64,000 nucleotides of DNA from Roseiarcus sp963794155 (GCA_963794155.1 CAWCCX010000008.1:558001-622000), one strand, 5' to 3'. Positions 52,228-61,673 are shown, numbered from the stretch's first letter. The notes: generated from the letters alone by a model not told the origin. Made by a program: numbers and translations.

Positions 52228-53907
52228 TTGGGCGAGGCGTTGCGAACGGGCGGCCAAATTCTCATCGACCAGCTCGTCATCCAAGGGGTCGAGCGGGTAT
52301 ATTGCGTGCCCGGCGAATCCTTTCTCGCCGCCCTCGACGCCATGAACGATTCTCCAATCGAAGCGATCGTCTGCCGGCAGGAAGCCGGCGCGGCGATGAT
52401 GGCGTTGACCGAGGGCCGGCTCACCGGACGGCCGGGGATCTGCTTCGTCACCCGCGGCCCCGGCGCGACCAACGCCGCGCATGGCGTGCATATCGCCGAG
52501 CACGATTCCGCGCCGCTAATCCTGTTCATCGGCCAGGTCGAGCGGGCGATGATGGGGCGCGGCGCGTTTCAGGAGATGGACTATCGCGCCTTCTTCGCCT
52601 CGACCGCCAAACTCGCGACGCAGATCGAATCCGCGGCCCAAGTCCCCGAGGTCGTCCAGCGCGCGTTCCACATCGCGATGCAAGGCCGGCCGGGGCCGGT
52701 GGTGATCGCGCTGCCCGAAGACATGCTGACGGAAACGGCGGAGGCGCTCGACGCCCCGCGGGTCGAGCCGGCCCCGATCTGGCCGGGCCAGACGCAAATG
52801 GCCGAGTTGCAGAAGATGCTGTGGGCGTCGCACCGACCGATCGCCGTTCTTGGCGGAGGCGCATGGACCAAGCGGGCGAGCGCAGCGTTCACGCGGTTCG
52901 CCGAGCGCTTCGATCTGCCGGTCATCGGCTCATTTCGTCGCGCTAGCGCCTTCGACGGCGAACACGACAACTTCGCCGGCGAAATCGGCTACTCGGTCAA
53001 CCCCAAGCTCAAAGCGCGGGTGGAGGCGGCCGATCTCGTGCTCCTGGTCGGCAGCCGGATGTCGGAGGCCGCGGCTCAGGGCTATACGCTGTTCCGCATT
53101 CCCGCGCCGCGGCAGCGGCTCGTCCACGTCCATGCCGACGCGAACGAGATCGGCCGCAACTATCATCCCGCGCTCGGCATCGTCGCGACGTCGCCCGAGT
53201 TCTGCGCCGCGCTCGAAGGCGTCGAGCCGCCGGCGACGATCCGCTGGTCAGCGGAAACGCGGGCGGCGCGGGCTGACTATCTGGCCTGGAGCGAGCAGGC
53301 GCCGCCCAATCCGGGCCGGGTCCAATTGAGCGAGATCATGTTCGCGATCCGGCGACGCTCGCCCGACGGCATCGTCACCAACGGCGCCGGCAATTTCTCG
53401 ATCTGGGTCGGCCGCTTCCTGCGCTTTCGCCGGTTCGAACAGCAGTTGGGCCCGACATCGGGGTCGATGGGTTTCGGCCTGCCGGCCGCGATCGCCGCCC
53501 AGCGCGTGTTCCCCAAGCGGACGGTCGTCTGCTTCGCCGGGGACGGCGACTTTCTCATGAACGGGCAGGAATTCGCCACTGCCGTCCAATATGGTCTCCC
53601 GGTCGTCGTGGTTGTGATCGACAACGGCATGTACGGCACGATCCGCATGCATCAGGAGCGTATGTTTCCCGGCCGCGTCATCGCTACGGCGCTCCGCAAC
53701 CCGGATTTTGCGGCTTACGCCCGCGCGTTCGGGGGCCACGGCGAAACGGTCGAGGAGACGGCCGAGTTCCTGCCCGCCTACGAACGGGCTCTGGCCTCCG
53801 GCCTGCCGTCGATCCTGCATGTCAAGGTCGATCCCGAAGCGATCACGCCGGCGACCACGCTTTCCGCCATTCGCGCGCAGGCGCTCGAAAAGCGCGCCCC
53901 TTCGTAA
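52228..53907 (+). CDS. Thiamine-diphosphate-dependent enzyme, acetolactate-synthase-like
   Basis: The 559-residue product uses a TTG start at 52228 behind GCGAGGAGCG. The fold is clear: catalytic Glu in 'IEAIVCRQEAGAAMMALTEG', 'GICFVTRGPGATNAAHGVHI', a central FAD/ADP-type domain ('RPIAVLGGGAWTKRASAAF'), and the ThDP motif 'VCFAGDGDFLMNGQEFATAV' ending in IDNGMYGTI. It decarboxylates a 2-oxo acid, but the specific product is unknown; it differs from IlvB by lacking a partner small subunit nearby. Followed after 15 bases by a TauE/SafE exporter, so they form an operon. Confidence 0.85.
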   Translation: MGEALRTGGQILIDQLVIQGVERVYCVPGESFLAALDAMNDSPIEAIVCRQEAGAAMMALTEGRLTGRPGICFVTRGPGATNAAHGVHIAEHDSAPLILFIGQVERAMMGRGAFQEMDYRAFFASTAKLATQIESAAQVPEVVQRAFHIAMQGRPGPVVIALPEDMLTETAEALDAPRVEPAPIWPGQTQMAELQKMLWASHRPIAVLGGGAWTKRASAAFTRFAERFDLPVIGSFRRASAFDGEHDNFAGEIGYSVNPKLKARVEAADLVLLVGSRMSEAAAQGYTLFRIPAPRQRLVHVHADANEIGRNYHPALGIVATSPEFCAALEGVEPPATIRWSAETRAARADYLAWSEQAPPNPGRVQLSEIMFAIRRRSPDGIVTNGAGNFSIWVGRFLRFRRFEQQLGPTSGSMGFGLPAAIAAQRVFPKRTVVCFAGDGDFLMNGQEFATAVQYGLPVVVVVIDNGMYGTIRMHQERMFPGRVIATALRNPDFAAYARAFGGHGETVEETAEFLPAYERALASGLPSILHVKVDPEAITPATTLSAIRAQALEKRAPS

Positions 53908-53922
53908 GGCGCACCGGCGGCG

Positions 53923-54678
53923 ATGTCTGACGCTGTGGCTTCGGCCCTCGTCATCGCGGCGGGGGCGGCGGCGGCCGGCTTTGTGCAGGGGTTGACCGGG
54001 TTCGCTTTCTCGATCGTGGCGCTCTCGTTCTGGGCATGGGCGCTGCCGCCCGAGACTGCGGCCCCGCTCGCGGTGTTCGGAGCGCTATTGGGGCAAATCG
54101 CCTCGCTGGCCTCGTTTCGCGGCGGGTTCGAATGGAGACGGATCCTGCCGCTCGTCATCGGCGGCTGCCTTGGCGTGCCGCTCGGCGTATTTTTTCTCCA
54201 CAATGCCGATCCGCGCGGCTTCCGGCTTGTGGTCGGCGCGCTCTTGACCGGCTACTGCCTGTTCGCGCTTCTCGTCCGCCATCCGGCAGTGGTGACGCGA
54301 GGCGGAATGCCGCTGGACGCCGTGTTCGGGCTGATCGGCGGGGTGTTTGGCGGCCTCGGCGGGATGTCCGGATTCATGCCGGCGGTCTGGACCCAGATGC
54401 GCGGCTGGAACCGCCATCTCCGGCGCGCGACGATGCAGGCGTACAACATCACCATGCATGTGGTGACGATCGCGATCTATTTTCGCACCGGGACGCTCAA
54501 GCACGCCGACCTCAGCCAGTTCGCCATCGTCCTACCGGCGATGCTGATTCCTTCCGTCATCGGGGCGCGCGTCTATCAGCGATTCAGCGACCGAAGCTTT
54601 ACCCAAGCGGTGCTGGTCGCCCTTCTCATCTCCGGCGTCGCCCTGGTCTGGAGCTCGGCGCGAGCTCCTTGGCGATAG
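53923..54678 (+). CDS. TauE/SafE family sulfite/anion exporter
   Basis: The 251-residue product has about eight membrane helices. 'AAAGFVQGLTGFAFSIVALS' near residues 16-35 and 'GLIGGVFGGLGGMSGFMPAV' near 145-164 are the paired family motifs. TauE/SafE members export sulfite, sulfoacetate or other organic anions. Located 15 bases after the ThDP enzyme. I considered a sulfoacetaldehyde acetyltransferase (Xsc) module but the upstream enzyme is not Xsc-like, so the exported product is unassigned. Confidence 0.82.
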   Translation: MSDAVASALVIAAGAAAAGFVQGLTGFAFSIVALSFWAWALPPETAAPLAVFGALLGQIASLASFRGGFEWRRILPLVIGGCLGVPLGVFFLHNADPRGFRLVVGALLTGYCLFALLVRHPAVVTRGGMPLDAVFGLIGGVFGGLGGMSGFMPAVWTQMRGWNRHLRRATMQAYNITMHVVTIAIYFRTGTLKHADLSQFAIVLPAMLIPSVIGARVYQRFSDRSFTQAVLVALLISGVALVWSSARAPWR

Positions 54679-54703
54679 AGGCTTTTTTTGAACTGCAGGG
54701 GAT

Positions 54704-55999
54704 CTAACCGGCTATTCGCGGCGCATAGGACGCCGGATCGAGTTTGGCGGGCCTTCCTTCGAGCGAAAGCTGGCTCGTCCGCGCGGGCGTGCGGGCAATG
54801 ATCCGGCCGCGGCGGACGACGATGAGCCGGGTCGCGCGCAGCCGCACCGCTTCGATCGGATCGGCCGCCTGCAGCAGCACCATGTCGGCGTGGGCGCCGA
54901 CGGCGATGCCGTAACCCTCAAGCCCCAGGATTCGCGCGGGAATTTCCGTCACCGCTTCGAAAGTCCAGCGGATCGCCTCGCGACTCGTCATCGGCGCCCC
55001 GTGCACCGCCATGTGCGCAACGTCGAGCATGTCGGCGCCGCCGAGGCCGTACCAAGGGTCCATGACGCAATCCTGCCCGAGCGCGACCGGAATGCCGAGC
55101 GCGCGCATTTCCGCAACGCGCGTCATCCCGCGCCGCTTCGGATAAGTGTCGTGCCGGCCTTGCAGCGTGAGATTGATGAGCGGATTGGAGATCGCGCAGA
55201 TTCCGGATTCAGCGATCAAGGGCAGGAGTTTCGAAACGTAATAATTATCCATGGAATGCATCGAGGTTAGATGCGATCCCGTCGCGCGCGCGCCGAGGCC
55301 AAGTCTTTGGGCTTCGCACGCCAGAGTTTCCACGTGGCGCGACATCGGATCGTCGCTCTCGTCGCAGTGGAGGTCGACCATCAACCCTCGCCGCGCCGCG
55401 ATCTCGCATAAGGACCGGACGGAAGCCGCGCCATCCGCCATGGTGCGTTCAAAATGCGGGATCCCGCCGACCACATCGACGCCGAGATCGAGCGCGCGCT
55501 CGAGATTGCGGGCCGCGCCCGGGGACCGGAAATAGCCGTCCTGGGGAAAGGCGACGAGCTGAAGATCGAGATAGGGCTTCACTTTTTTCTTCACCTCGAG
55601 CAGCGCCTCGACCGCCAGCAGCCGGTCGTCGCACACGTCGACATGGCTCCGGATCGCGAGCAGGCCTTGGGACACGGCGAGATCGCAATATTGAAACGCG
55701 CGTTCGGCGACGGCCTCGTGGGTGAGCGTCGGCTTCAGTTCTCCCCAAAGAGCGATTCCCTCCAAGAGTGTGCCGGAGACGTTGAGCCGCGGCAGTCCGA
55801 GTGACAGAGTCGCATCCATATGAAAGTGGCAATCGATGAAGGGCGGGGCGATCAGGTATCCGCCGGCGTCGATCGTCTGTCCCGTCTCGGCCTCGATTCC
55901 CGGTTCGATCGCGACGATGCGGGCGCCGGCGATGGCGATGTCCTGGCCCTTGCGCCCGTCAGGAAGCGTGGCGTTGCGCACGATCAAATCGAAGGCCAT
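54704..55999 (-). CDS. Amidohydrolase of the cytosine deaminase type
   Basis: The 431-residue product has the CodA-like metal site 'IAPPFIDCHFHMDATLSLGL' (His-x-His), 'LMVDLHCDESDDPMSRHVET', 'ATGSHLTSMHSMDNYYVSKL' and the catalytic Asp in 'VALGQDCVMDPWYGLGGADM'. It resembles cytosine deaminase / N-isopropylammelide-hydrolase relatives (cytosine or creatinine-like cyclic amidines). Cytoplasmic. Converges with TauE/SafE and follows the HCCA isomerase-like gene by 39 bases, so these two are probably cotranscribed. Confidence 0.85.
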   Translation of the reverse strand: MAFDLIVRNATLPDGRKGQDIAIAGARIVAIEPGIEAETGQTIDAGGYLIAPPFIDCHFHMDATLSLGLPRLNVSGTLLEGIALWGELKPTLTHEAVAERAFQYCDLAVSQGLLAIRSHVDVCDDRLLAVEALLEVKKKVKPYLDLQLVAFPQDGYFRSPGAARNLERALDLGVDVVGGIPHFERTMADGAASVRSLCEIAARRGLMVDLHCDESDDPMSRHVETLACEAQRLGLGARATGSHLTSMHSMDNYYVSKLLPLIAESGICAISNPLINLTLQGRHDTYPKRRGMTRVAEMRALGIPVALGQDCVMDPWYGLGGADMLDVAHMAVHGAPMTSREAIRWTFEAVTEIPARILGLEGYGIAVGAHADMVLLQAADPIEAVRLRATRLIVVRRGRIIARTPARTSQLSLEGRPAKLDPASYAPRIAG

Positions 56000-56038
56000 G
56001 TTATCCCCGCGTTGTCGCCGGACATCCGCAACGACCGT

Positions 56039-56638
56039 TCAGTCGCTCGCTCGCGCGGCCCAGTCGAGCCCCTGTTCGAGCCGATCGTTGCCCCAGAAGA
56101 CCTCCCCGTCCACGGTGACGAGGCAGGGCGCGCCGACGATGCCGATCTCCGCCGCCCGGGCGCACTCGGCCTTGAGAGCGGCCTTGTTGGCGTCGCTCTC
56201 GGCGCGCTCGAGCGTCGCCGCCGGATCGACGCCGCATGCAGCGAGCAGGGACGTCAGTGTGGCGCGATCGTCGATCGGCAAGCCGCGGCCGAATTCAGCC
56301 ACGTACACCTGACGGGAAAAGTTCGCCCGCGCCTTGTCTTCAAGCGCCAACGCGACGCGGGCGGCGAGCAGGCTCGGTTGCGGAAAGGGCGCCGGCCGCT
56401 GGAACGGGACGCCCATCGCCTCGCAGGTTCGCTCGAGGTCGCGCCACATGTAGCGGCCCTTGGCGGGATAAATGTTGAACGGCGAGTCCCGCCAGCCCTG
56501 GGCGACGAAGATCGGCCCGAGCAGGAACGGTCGCCACACGAGGCTGACGCCCCGCGCCTCGGCGAGCGCGCCGACCCGAAGCGCGGCCGGATAGGAATAG
56601 GTGCTCGCGAACTCGTACCAGAACTCCGCGCCCGGCAT
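56039..56638 (-). CDS. DsbA-like 2-hydroxychromene-2-carboxylate isomerase/GST-kappa family protein
   Basis: The 199-residue product begins 'MPGAEFWYEFASTYSYPAAL' (the Ser in 'FASTYSYPA' is the GSH-contact position in HCCA isomerases), contains 'VWRPFLLGPIFVAQGWRDSP' and ends with 'IGIVGAPCLVTVDGEVFWGN' + DRLEQGLDW, the family's C-terminal signature. GST-kappa and HCCA isomerases act on aromatic ring-cleavage intermediates using glutathione. No naphthalene-type catabolic genes are near, so substrate is unknown. Confidence 0.85.
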   Translation of the reverse strand: MPGAEFWYEFASTYSYPAALRVGALAEARGVSLVWRPFLLGPIFVAQGWRDSPFNIYPAKGRYMWRDLERTCEAMGVPFQRPAPFPQPSLLAARVALALEDKARANFSRQVYVAEFGRGLPIDDRATLTSLLAACGVDPAATLERAESDANKAALKAECARAAEIGIVGAPCLVTVDGEVFWGNDRLEQGLDWAARASD

Positions 56639-56713
56639 TGCACAGCTCCCGGATCGCCCGGGAGTCTGTCATGGCTCAGGACGCTGGGGAAGTCGCGAAA
56701 CCGGACACAACGA

Positions 56714-56741
56714 AGCCGCCCCACCGGTGGACGGGGCGGCT
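56714..56741 (-). terminator. Intrinsic terminator for the small Ala/Pro-rich protein gene
   Basis: A 9-bp GC stem AGCCGCCCC / GGGGCGGCT around the 10-base palindrome CCACCGGTGG lies 32 bases beyond the stop of the 56773-57015 gene. The minus-strand side is followed by TTCGTTGTG and the plus side by TCGTTTCTCT, so it could work in both directions. Confidence 0.65.
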
Positions 56742-56772
56742 CGTTTCTCTGACCTCGACTGTCGCTTGACGA

Positions 56773-57015
56773 CTACTGCGCGGGGGCGGCCGGAGCGGCC
56801 GGCGCCATCGTGTCGGTGGCCTTTTCCTTCTTGGCCATGTGCTTCTTGGGCTTCTTGGCCTTCTTCATCGTGTCCTTCGCGGGCGCCATTGCGTCGGAGG
56901 CCGCAGGCGCGGCGCCGGGGGCAGCCGGCGCCGTCGCGTCGGTCTGGGCGAGGGCGGCGAGCGGCGCGAATGCGATTGCGGCGCAGATCCCGATCGCGGC
57001 GAATGTCTTCAGCAT
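56773..57015 (-). CDS. Small exported Ala/Pro/Lys-rich protein
   Basis: The 80-residue precursor starts at ATG 57015 (MLKTFAAIGICAAIAFAPLA, a signal peptide cleaved near 'ALAQTD'). The mature part alternates Ala/Pro-rich segments ('ATAPAAPGAAPAASDAMAPA') with a basic stretch 'KDTMKKAKKPKKHMAKKEKA'. Low complexity; no family. Similar small 'TMAPA/KKAKK' periplasmic proteins are common in Rhizobiales. A hairpin terminator follows. Confidence 0.7.
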   Translation of the reverse strand: MLKTFAAIGICAAIAFAPLAALAQTDATAPAAPGAAPAASDAMAPAKDTMKKAKKPKKHMAKKEKATDTMAPAAPAAPAQ

Positions 57016-57186
57016 TGTACAGTCTCCATGCGAGTCGTTCGACTCTGGTTTGGCGGGCCGGGGCATGCGCCCGTCAAGATGAATTGGCAATGAATATTGC
57101 GTGGCGGGATTTGGGCGCCGATGCGGCCGAAGCTCGGCCGGTTTGACGCCGCGGACGGCTCTCCCGTATGTACCCTCAGGTCCGCC

Positions 57187-58278
57187 ATGTCCCACAACAG
57201 TTTCGGGCGCCTTTTCCGCGTCACCACCTTCGGCGAAAGCCATGGCGCCGGGATCGGGTGCGTCGTCGACGGCTGCCCGCCTCGGATTCCGCTCGAAGCG
57301 GCCGATATCCAGGCCGAACTCGATCGGCGCCGGCCCGGCGCCTCGCGCTTCACTACCCAGCGCCGCGAGCCGGATGAGGCGCGCATCCTATCCGGCGTGA
57401 TGACCGACGAAGCGACGGGACGTCAGGTGACCACCGGAACGCCGATCGGGATCTTCATCGACAATGTCGATCAGCGGTCGAAGGACTACGGGGAGATCAA
57501 GGACAAGTATCGCCCCGGCCATGCGGACTACGCCTATGACGCAAAGTATGGCATCCGCGACTATCGCGGCGGCGGCCGCGCCTCGGCGCGCGAGACTGCG
57601 GCGCGGGTCGCCGCTGGGGCGATCGCCCGCAAGGTGACGCCCGGCGTTCTCGTTCGCGGCGCGCTGGTCCAGATGGGGAAGATCAAGATCGACCGGACGC
57701 GCTGGGATTGGGACGAGGTCGGCCGGAACCCGTTCTTCTCGCCCGACGCCGCCGCCGCGGAGCGGTTCGCCGACTATCTCGACGACATCCGCAAGGCCGG
57801 CTCCTCGATCGGCGCGGTGATCGAGATCGTCGCCGAAGGCGCGCCGGCGGGCTGGGGCGCGCCGATCTACGGCAAGCTCGACGCCGAACTCGCCGCGGCG
57901 CTGATGGGGATCAACGCCGTCAAGGGCGTCGAGATCGGCGACGGCTTCGCCGCGGCCGAGCTCTCGGGCGAAGAGAACGCCGACGAGATGCGCCGGGGCA
58001 ACGACGGGCAGCCGCGCTTTCTCTCCAACCACGCCGGCGGCATTCTCGGCGGCATCTCGACCGGGCAGCCGCTCGTCGCCCGGTTCGCGGTCAAGCCGAC
58101 GTCCTCGATCCTCGCGCCCCGGCGCACCGTCACCCGCGCGATCGAAGATACGGAGATCGTCACCAAGGGCCGCCACGACCCATGCGTCGGCATCCGGGCG
58201 GTGCCGGTCGGCGAAGCGATGGTCGCCTGCGTGCTGGCGGACGCGTTCCTGAGGCATCGGGGACAGATCGGCGCTTAA
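57187..58278 (+). CDS. aroC: Chorismate synthase
   Basis: The 363-residue product starts at ATG 57187. It makes chorismate from EPSP using reduced FMN. Family signatures: 'FGRLFRVTTFGESHGAGIGC', 'ARILSGVMTDEATGRQVTTG', 'GIRDYRGGGRASARETAARV' and 'TKGRHDPCVGIRAVPVGEAM', all at expected spacing; length is normal. Cytoplasmic. No other shikimate genes are in the window. An upstream in-frame ATG at 57097 would add 30 non-family residues. Confidence 0.96.
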   Translation: MSHNSFGRLFRVTTFGESHGAGIGCVVDGCPPRIPLEAADIQAELDRRRPGASRFTTQRREPDEARILSGVMTDEATGRQVTTGTPIGIFIDNVDQRSKDYGEIKDKYRPGHADYAYDAKYGIRDYRGGGRASARETAARVAAGAIARKVTPGVLVRGALVQMGKIKIDRTRWDWDEVGRNPFFSPDAAAAERFADYLDDIRKAGSSIGAVIEIVAEGAPAGWGAPIYGKLDAELAAALMGINAVKGVEIGDGFAAAELSGEENADEMRRGNDGQPRFLSNHAGGILGGISTGQPLVARFAVKPTSSILAPRRTVTRAIEDTEIVTKGRHDPCVGIRAVPVGEAMVACVLADAFLRHRGQIGA

Positions 58279-58443
58279 GCCGGAAAGCGCGGGGTCCAAG
58301 CCGCCGGACTCGGTCGTCGCGCCCAGCCCCAATTCCAAGGCAAGAAGCGGAGTGAGGCGGGCGCAGCCAAAGCGTAGCCCTTCGCTCGGTTCATCGAGCG
58401 ACTTCGATGATCCTCCGACGAAAACGCAAGAGGATTGATTTCC

Positions 58444-58893
58444 ATGAGCAAGGAAGATGACAACAAGGCCGTGGTGGGCCGCTGGTTCAACGAATTCTGG
58501 GGCAAGGACCTGAACCTTGCGGTCGTCGATGAGATTGCCGCCCCAAACATGCTGCTGAAATATTCGCTGCATGCGCCTCGCCGCGGCCGCGCCGACATCA
58601 AGGCGTTCATGGTCGATTTCCGCGCCGCGTTCCCCGACCTCAACTTCTGGGGGACCGCAGACCTGATCGCCGAGGGTGACTATGTCGTCGGCAGGTGGGA
58701 AGGTGGCGGAACCCACACCGGCCCCGCATTCAAGGACTTCCTTCTTGGCGGCCTTCCCGCCGCGACCGGTCGCAAGATGCGCTTCAGCGGCACGACGGTC
58801 TTGAAGGTGATCGACGGCGAAATCGCCGAAGAGATCGGTCTCGACGACGGCGTCGCGGCGCTGACCCAGCTCGGCCTGCTCAAGGCGGCCTGA
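58444..58893 (+). CDS. SnoaL-like (NTF2-fold) ester cyclase/polyketide-cyclase-type protein
   Basis: The 149-residue product starts at ATG 58444 behind AAGAGGA. NTF2-fold pattern: 'VVGRWFNEFWGKDLNLAVVD' helix, 'LKYSLHAPRRGRADIKAFMV', 'DFRAAFPDLNFWGTADLIAE' + GDYVVGRWE and 'MRFSGTTVLKVIDGEIAEEI'. Matches the SnoaL/ester cyclase family, whose bacterial members are mostly of unknown substrate. Monocistronic. Confidence 0.75.
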   Translation: MSKEDDNKAVVGRWFNEFWGKDLNLAVVDEIAAPNMLLKYSLHAPRRGRADIKAFMVDFRAAFPDLNFWGTADLIAEGDYVVGRWEGGGTHTGPAFKDFLLGGLPAATGRKMRFSGTTVLKVIDGEIAEEIGLDDGVAALTQLGLLKAA

Positions 58894-58964
58894 TCAAGCC
58901 GTGCGGGGCCGTCTGCGTCGCATGCGCATAAGTCGGGGGCGCCTCACGCCCGGGGCGCCCTCGC
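58894..58964. other. Short hairpin-containing gap between convergent genes
   Basis: GGGCGCC (58937-58943) and GGCGCCC (58954-58960) can pair as a 7-bp stem between the SnoaL-like gene and the exported protein gene. No T-run follows, so use as a terminator is only possible. Confidence 0.3.
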
Positions 58965-59399
58965 TTAGGGCGCATTGTCGACACGGTAATAGAATTCGCC
59001 TTGTGCGCCTGCGGGCGGAATCAAGCCGAGTGTGATCGGCGGGCCGCCGTGGATCGACTTGAGAAATTCATGCGTCCGGTTGCCCTGGTTCTCGGACGGG
59101 ACGAAACACAGCCCGCCGCCCTCCCAGGCGACGTACACGCAGCCGGAGGCAGGGTTGAATTCGCCCTCCTTGGCGGCGCCCTGGGCCACGAACTCCTGAT
59201 CGCCGACCTTGTAGCCGCTCCAAACCAGCACGTACCAGCCATGCGCGGTCGGCGTCCCCAGTTCGATACTGATGTTCTTGCCTTCGATCACGTCGATCGG
59301 CTTGGCTGTCGGCGGCACGCCGAGCGGGTTGGCGATGGCTTGGCTCGCCGCAAAGGCAAAGGCCAGAGCGACGGTCGCCACCGCGAATTTGGTCCGCAT
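58965..59399 (-). CDS. Exported protein of unknown function
   Basis: The 144-residue precursor has signal peptide 'MRTKFAVATVALAFAFAASQ' cleaved near 'AIANPL'. The mature domain is beta-rich with 'GTPTAHGWYVLVWSGYKVGD', two cysteines in 'ASGCVYVAWEGGGLCFVPSE' and tail 'GLIPPAGAQGEFYYRVDNAP'. Not assigned to a family. Divergent from the Tat metallophosphoesterase gene across 134 bases. Confidence 0.55.
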   Translation of the reverse strand: MRTKFAVATVALAFAFAASQAIANPLGVPPTAKPIDVIEGKNISIELGTPTAHGWYVLVWSGYKVGDQEFVAQGAAKEGEFNPASGCVYVAWEGGGLCFVPSENQGNRTHEFLKSIHGGPPITLGLIPPAGAQGEFYYRVDNAP

Positions 59400-59533
59400 C
59401 GCGCTCCCTCCCTCGAAAATCCCAGAACCTATATGCGCTCGGGGCCGACGCCAGCAAATCGAAGAGGAGCATCAAGCCTTCATCCGGCTGTCGCCCTGAC
59501 GTAGTCTGGTCGGCGGAAATGCTTGGAGTTTCG

Positions 59534-61238
59534 ATGATGTCGGAAAATGCAAAGAGTGGCGTCACGCGGCGCGAGGTGCTGATCGGCGCGGCGGGCGGGC
59601 TTGCGCTCGCTGCGGTCGAGCCTGATCCGGCGGGAGCGCAAGGATCACAAGGAGCGCAGGTCGCTGGCCTCGTATTCGAGGACCGCGACGGCTCGGGCAT
59701 GGCCAGCGCCGCCAATCCCGGGCTCCCCGGCGTCCTGGTCTCGAACGGCCGCGAGATCGCCGTCACCGGCGCGGACGGCCGCTATACGCTGCCGCTTCCA
59801 GACGAGGCGACGATCTTCGTCGTCAAGCCGACAGGCTTCATGCCGCCGCTCGAGCCTGAGACCAATCTACCCCGTTTCTACCGCCATCATCAGCCCAAGG
59901 GCTCCCCGCCGGAGCTCAACTTGACCTTCGAAGGCCTTGCGCCGACCGGGCCCTTGCCGGCCTCGGTCGATTTCGCGCTTCGCCGCCAGGACGAGCCGAA
60001 TGCGTTCGACGTCGTGCTGGTGACCGATCCGCAGCCCGAGACCGGGGCGGAAGTCGACTTCATCCGCGAGGACCTGATCCAGGCGCTGGCGGGGGTCGAG
60101 GCCAAGTTCGGGCTCACCGCCGGCGACATCATGTTCGACGACCTCTCGCTCTACCCCCGCTCAAATGCGATTTTCGGCACGATCGGACTGCCGTGGTGGA
60201 ACATTGGCGGCAACCACGATCTCAATCTCGAAGCGCCCGACCGCCAATACAGCCGGGAGACTTTCAAGCGCGTCTTCGGCCCGAACTATTACGCGTTCTT
60301 CTACGCCCGGACGCTCTTCCTCATGCTCGACGACGTCGACTATCTCGGCTTTGACCCGCATAAGCCGGGGGGAGGGGGCAAGTACGAGGGCAGGCTCGAT
60401 GAGGCGCAGCTCGCGTTCATGCGCAACGTACTCGCCCATACGCCGGAAGACACGCTCATCGTCGTCGTGATGCACATCCCGATCCGCACCTTTCTTGACG
60501 ACAATTCCTATCAGAACCTGCAGAACCGGGAGGCTTTTTTCTCCCTGTTCGAAGGCCGTCGAATTCACGGTCAGCTTCGCGGGCCATACGCATACGACCG
60601 AGCATCATTATTTCGGCGCCGACGACGGCTGGAAAGGCGCTGAGCCCCATCATCATCACGTTTTGACGGCGCTGTCGGGCTCGTGGTGGAGCGGGCCTTT
60701 CGATCATCGTGGCGTCGCCTCGGCCGACAGCCGCGACGGCACGCCGAATGGCTTCCACATCCTTTCGGTCGACGGCCTGAACTATCGGACCCGTTTCATT
60801 CCGGCGAAGGAGCCGAACGGACGGCAGATGCGGCTTTCGATCGACAGCCGCTTCCATGGGATCAGCAAGGACGCCGACCGCGATTTCCGCCAGGTGCAGC
60901 TCCTGGGCTCGCCGGTCCCGCGCGACGCCTTGGGCGCGTCAACGTTCATCGCCAACGTGTTCGACGGCGGCGACAAGACCAAGGTCAAGATGGTCATCGG
61001 CGACCGGGCGCCGGTCGAAATGACCCGAAGTGCCCGGCCCGACCCGTTCGTCCAAGAAGTGTTCGCCCGCAACGGGGCGACCAAGAAGGCTTGGGTCAGC
61101 GCCGACAATTGCTCGCACATCTGGATCGCCCGCATTCCCGCCGATCTTGCGCCGGGAACCTATCGGGTGGTGGTCGAGGCGGTCGGCGAATACGGCCAGC
61201 CGCTCAGCGGGCGGATCGCGCTCGAGGTGACCGGGTAG
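59534..61238 (+). CDS. Tat-exported calcineurin-like metallophosphoesterase, with one apparent frameshift
   Basis: The start is ATG 59534 behind TTGGAG (MMSENAKSGVTRREVLIGAA, a twin-arginine signal). Domains: an N-terminal beta-sandwich ('VAGLVFEDRDGSGMASAANP', MetallophosN-like), the phosphoesterase core with 'VLVTDPQPETG', 'WWNIGGNHDLNLEAPD' and 'VVVMHIPI' and 'FAGHTHTTEHHYF', and a C-terminal beta domain. The frame shifts at 60561-60566 (GAATTC); removing one base gives GATTC (GANTC) and reads 'SLFEGRRFTVSFAGHTHTTE'. Corrected length is 567 residues. Substrate unknown; likely periplasmic. Confidence 0.82.
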
Positions 61239-61274
61239 GGGACGATCAAGCCGCGCAGGCTCGGGGCATTTTAC

Positions 61275-61673
61275 CTAGGGGTTCGGCAGCGACTTGTCGT
61301 CCCGGCAGACGGACAAAGGCGAAACGCGCGCCGCATCGACGCGCGTCATGGTTTGCGCGCCAGCGTCGAAGGTCCCGCTCAGGCAGGCGCACAAATACCC
61401 GTATTGGCCGTTGGTCGCGACGAACCGGTCCGGCGTCGGCTCTGGCAGTTTTTCGACGCCCTCTGCGTACGGGCCGCCCTGGGCGGAGATGACCCAGAGG
61501 CCGTGCGCGTCTTTCAGCCACCAATTGCCCGGGGTCGGATTTTCCAGCCAGCCGCACCGCTCTTCGGCCAGGACCGGCCCAGGGAGAGCGGTCAACGCCA
61601 GCCCGAGAACCACGCCAACCTTGGCGAGGCGGCGGCCAAGCCGCCGACGGGAATCTCGCCAAAGACATCGCAT
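61275..61673 (-). CDS. DUF4087 family exported protein
   Basis: The 132-residue precursor starts at ATG 61673, overlapping the stop of the lysin gene by 1 base (TGATG). Signal peptide near 'LAKVGVVLGLALTALPGPVL' ending 'AEE'. Mature part: 'RCGWLENPTPGNWWLKDAHG' and 'LWVISAQGGPYAEGVEKLPE', with 'GYLCACLSG', the DUF4087 pattern (W/C-rich). Family function unknown. Translational coupling to the lysin suggests they act together. Confidence 0.78.
   Translation of the reverse strand: MRCLWRDSRRRLGRRLAKVGVVLGLALTALPGPVLAEERCGWLENPTPGNWWLKDAHGLWVISAQGGPYAEGVEKLPEPTPDRFVATNGQYGYLCACLSGTFDAGAQTMTRVDAARVSPLSVCRDDKSLPNP

Noticed and set aside
52228..54678. Sulfoacetaldehyde acetyltransferase (Xsc)-TauE taurine module
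   Set aside because: The ThDP enzyme is acetolactate-synthase-like in motifs and length, and no taurine or Pta genes are adjacent.
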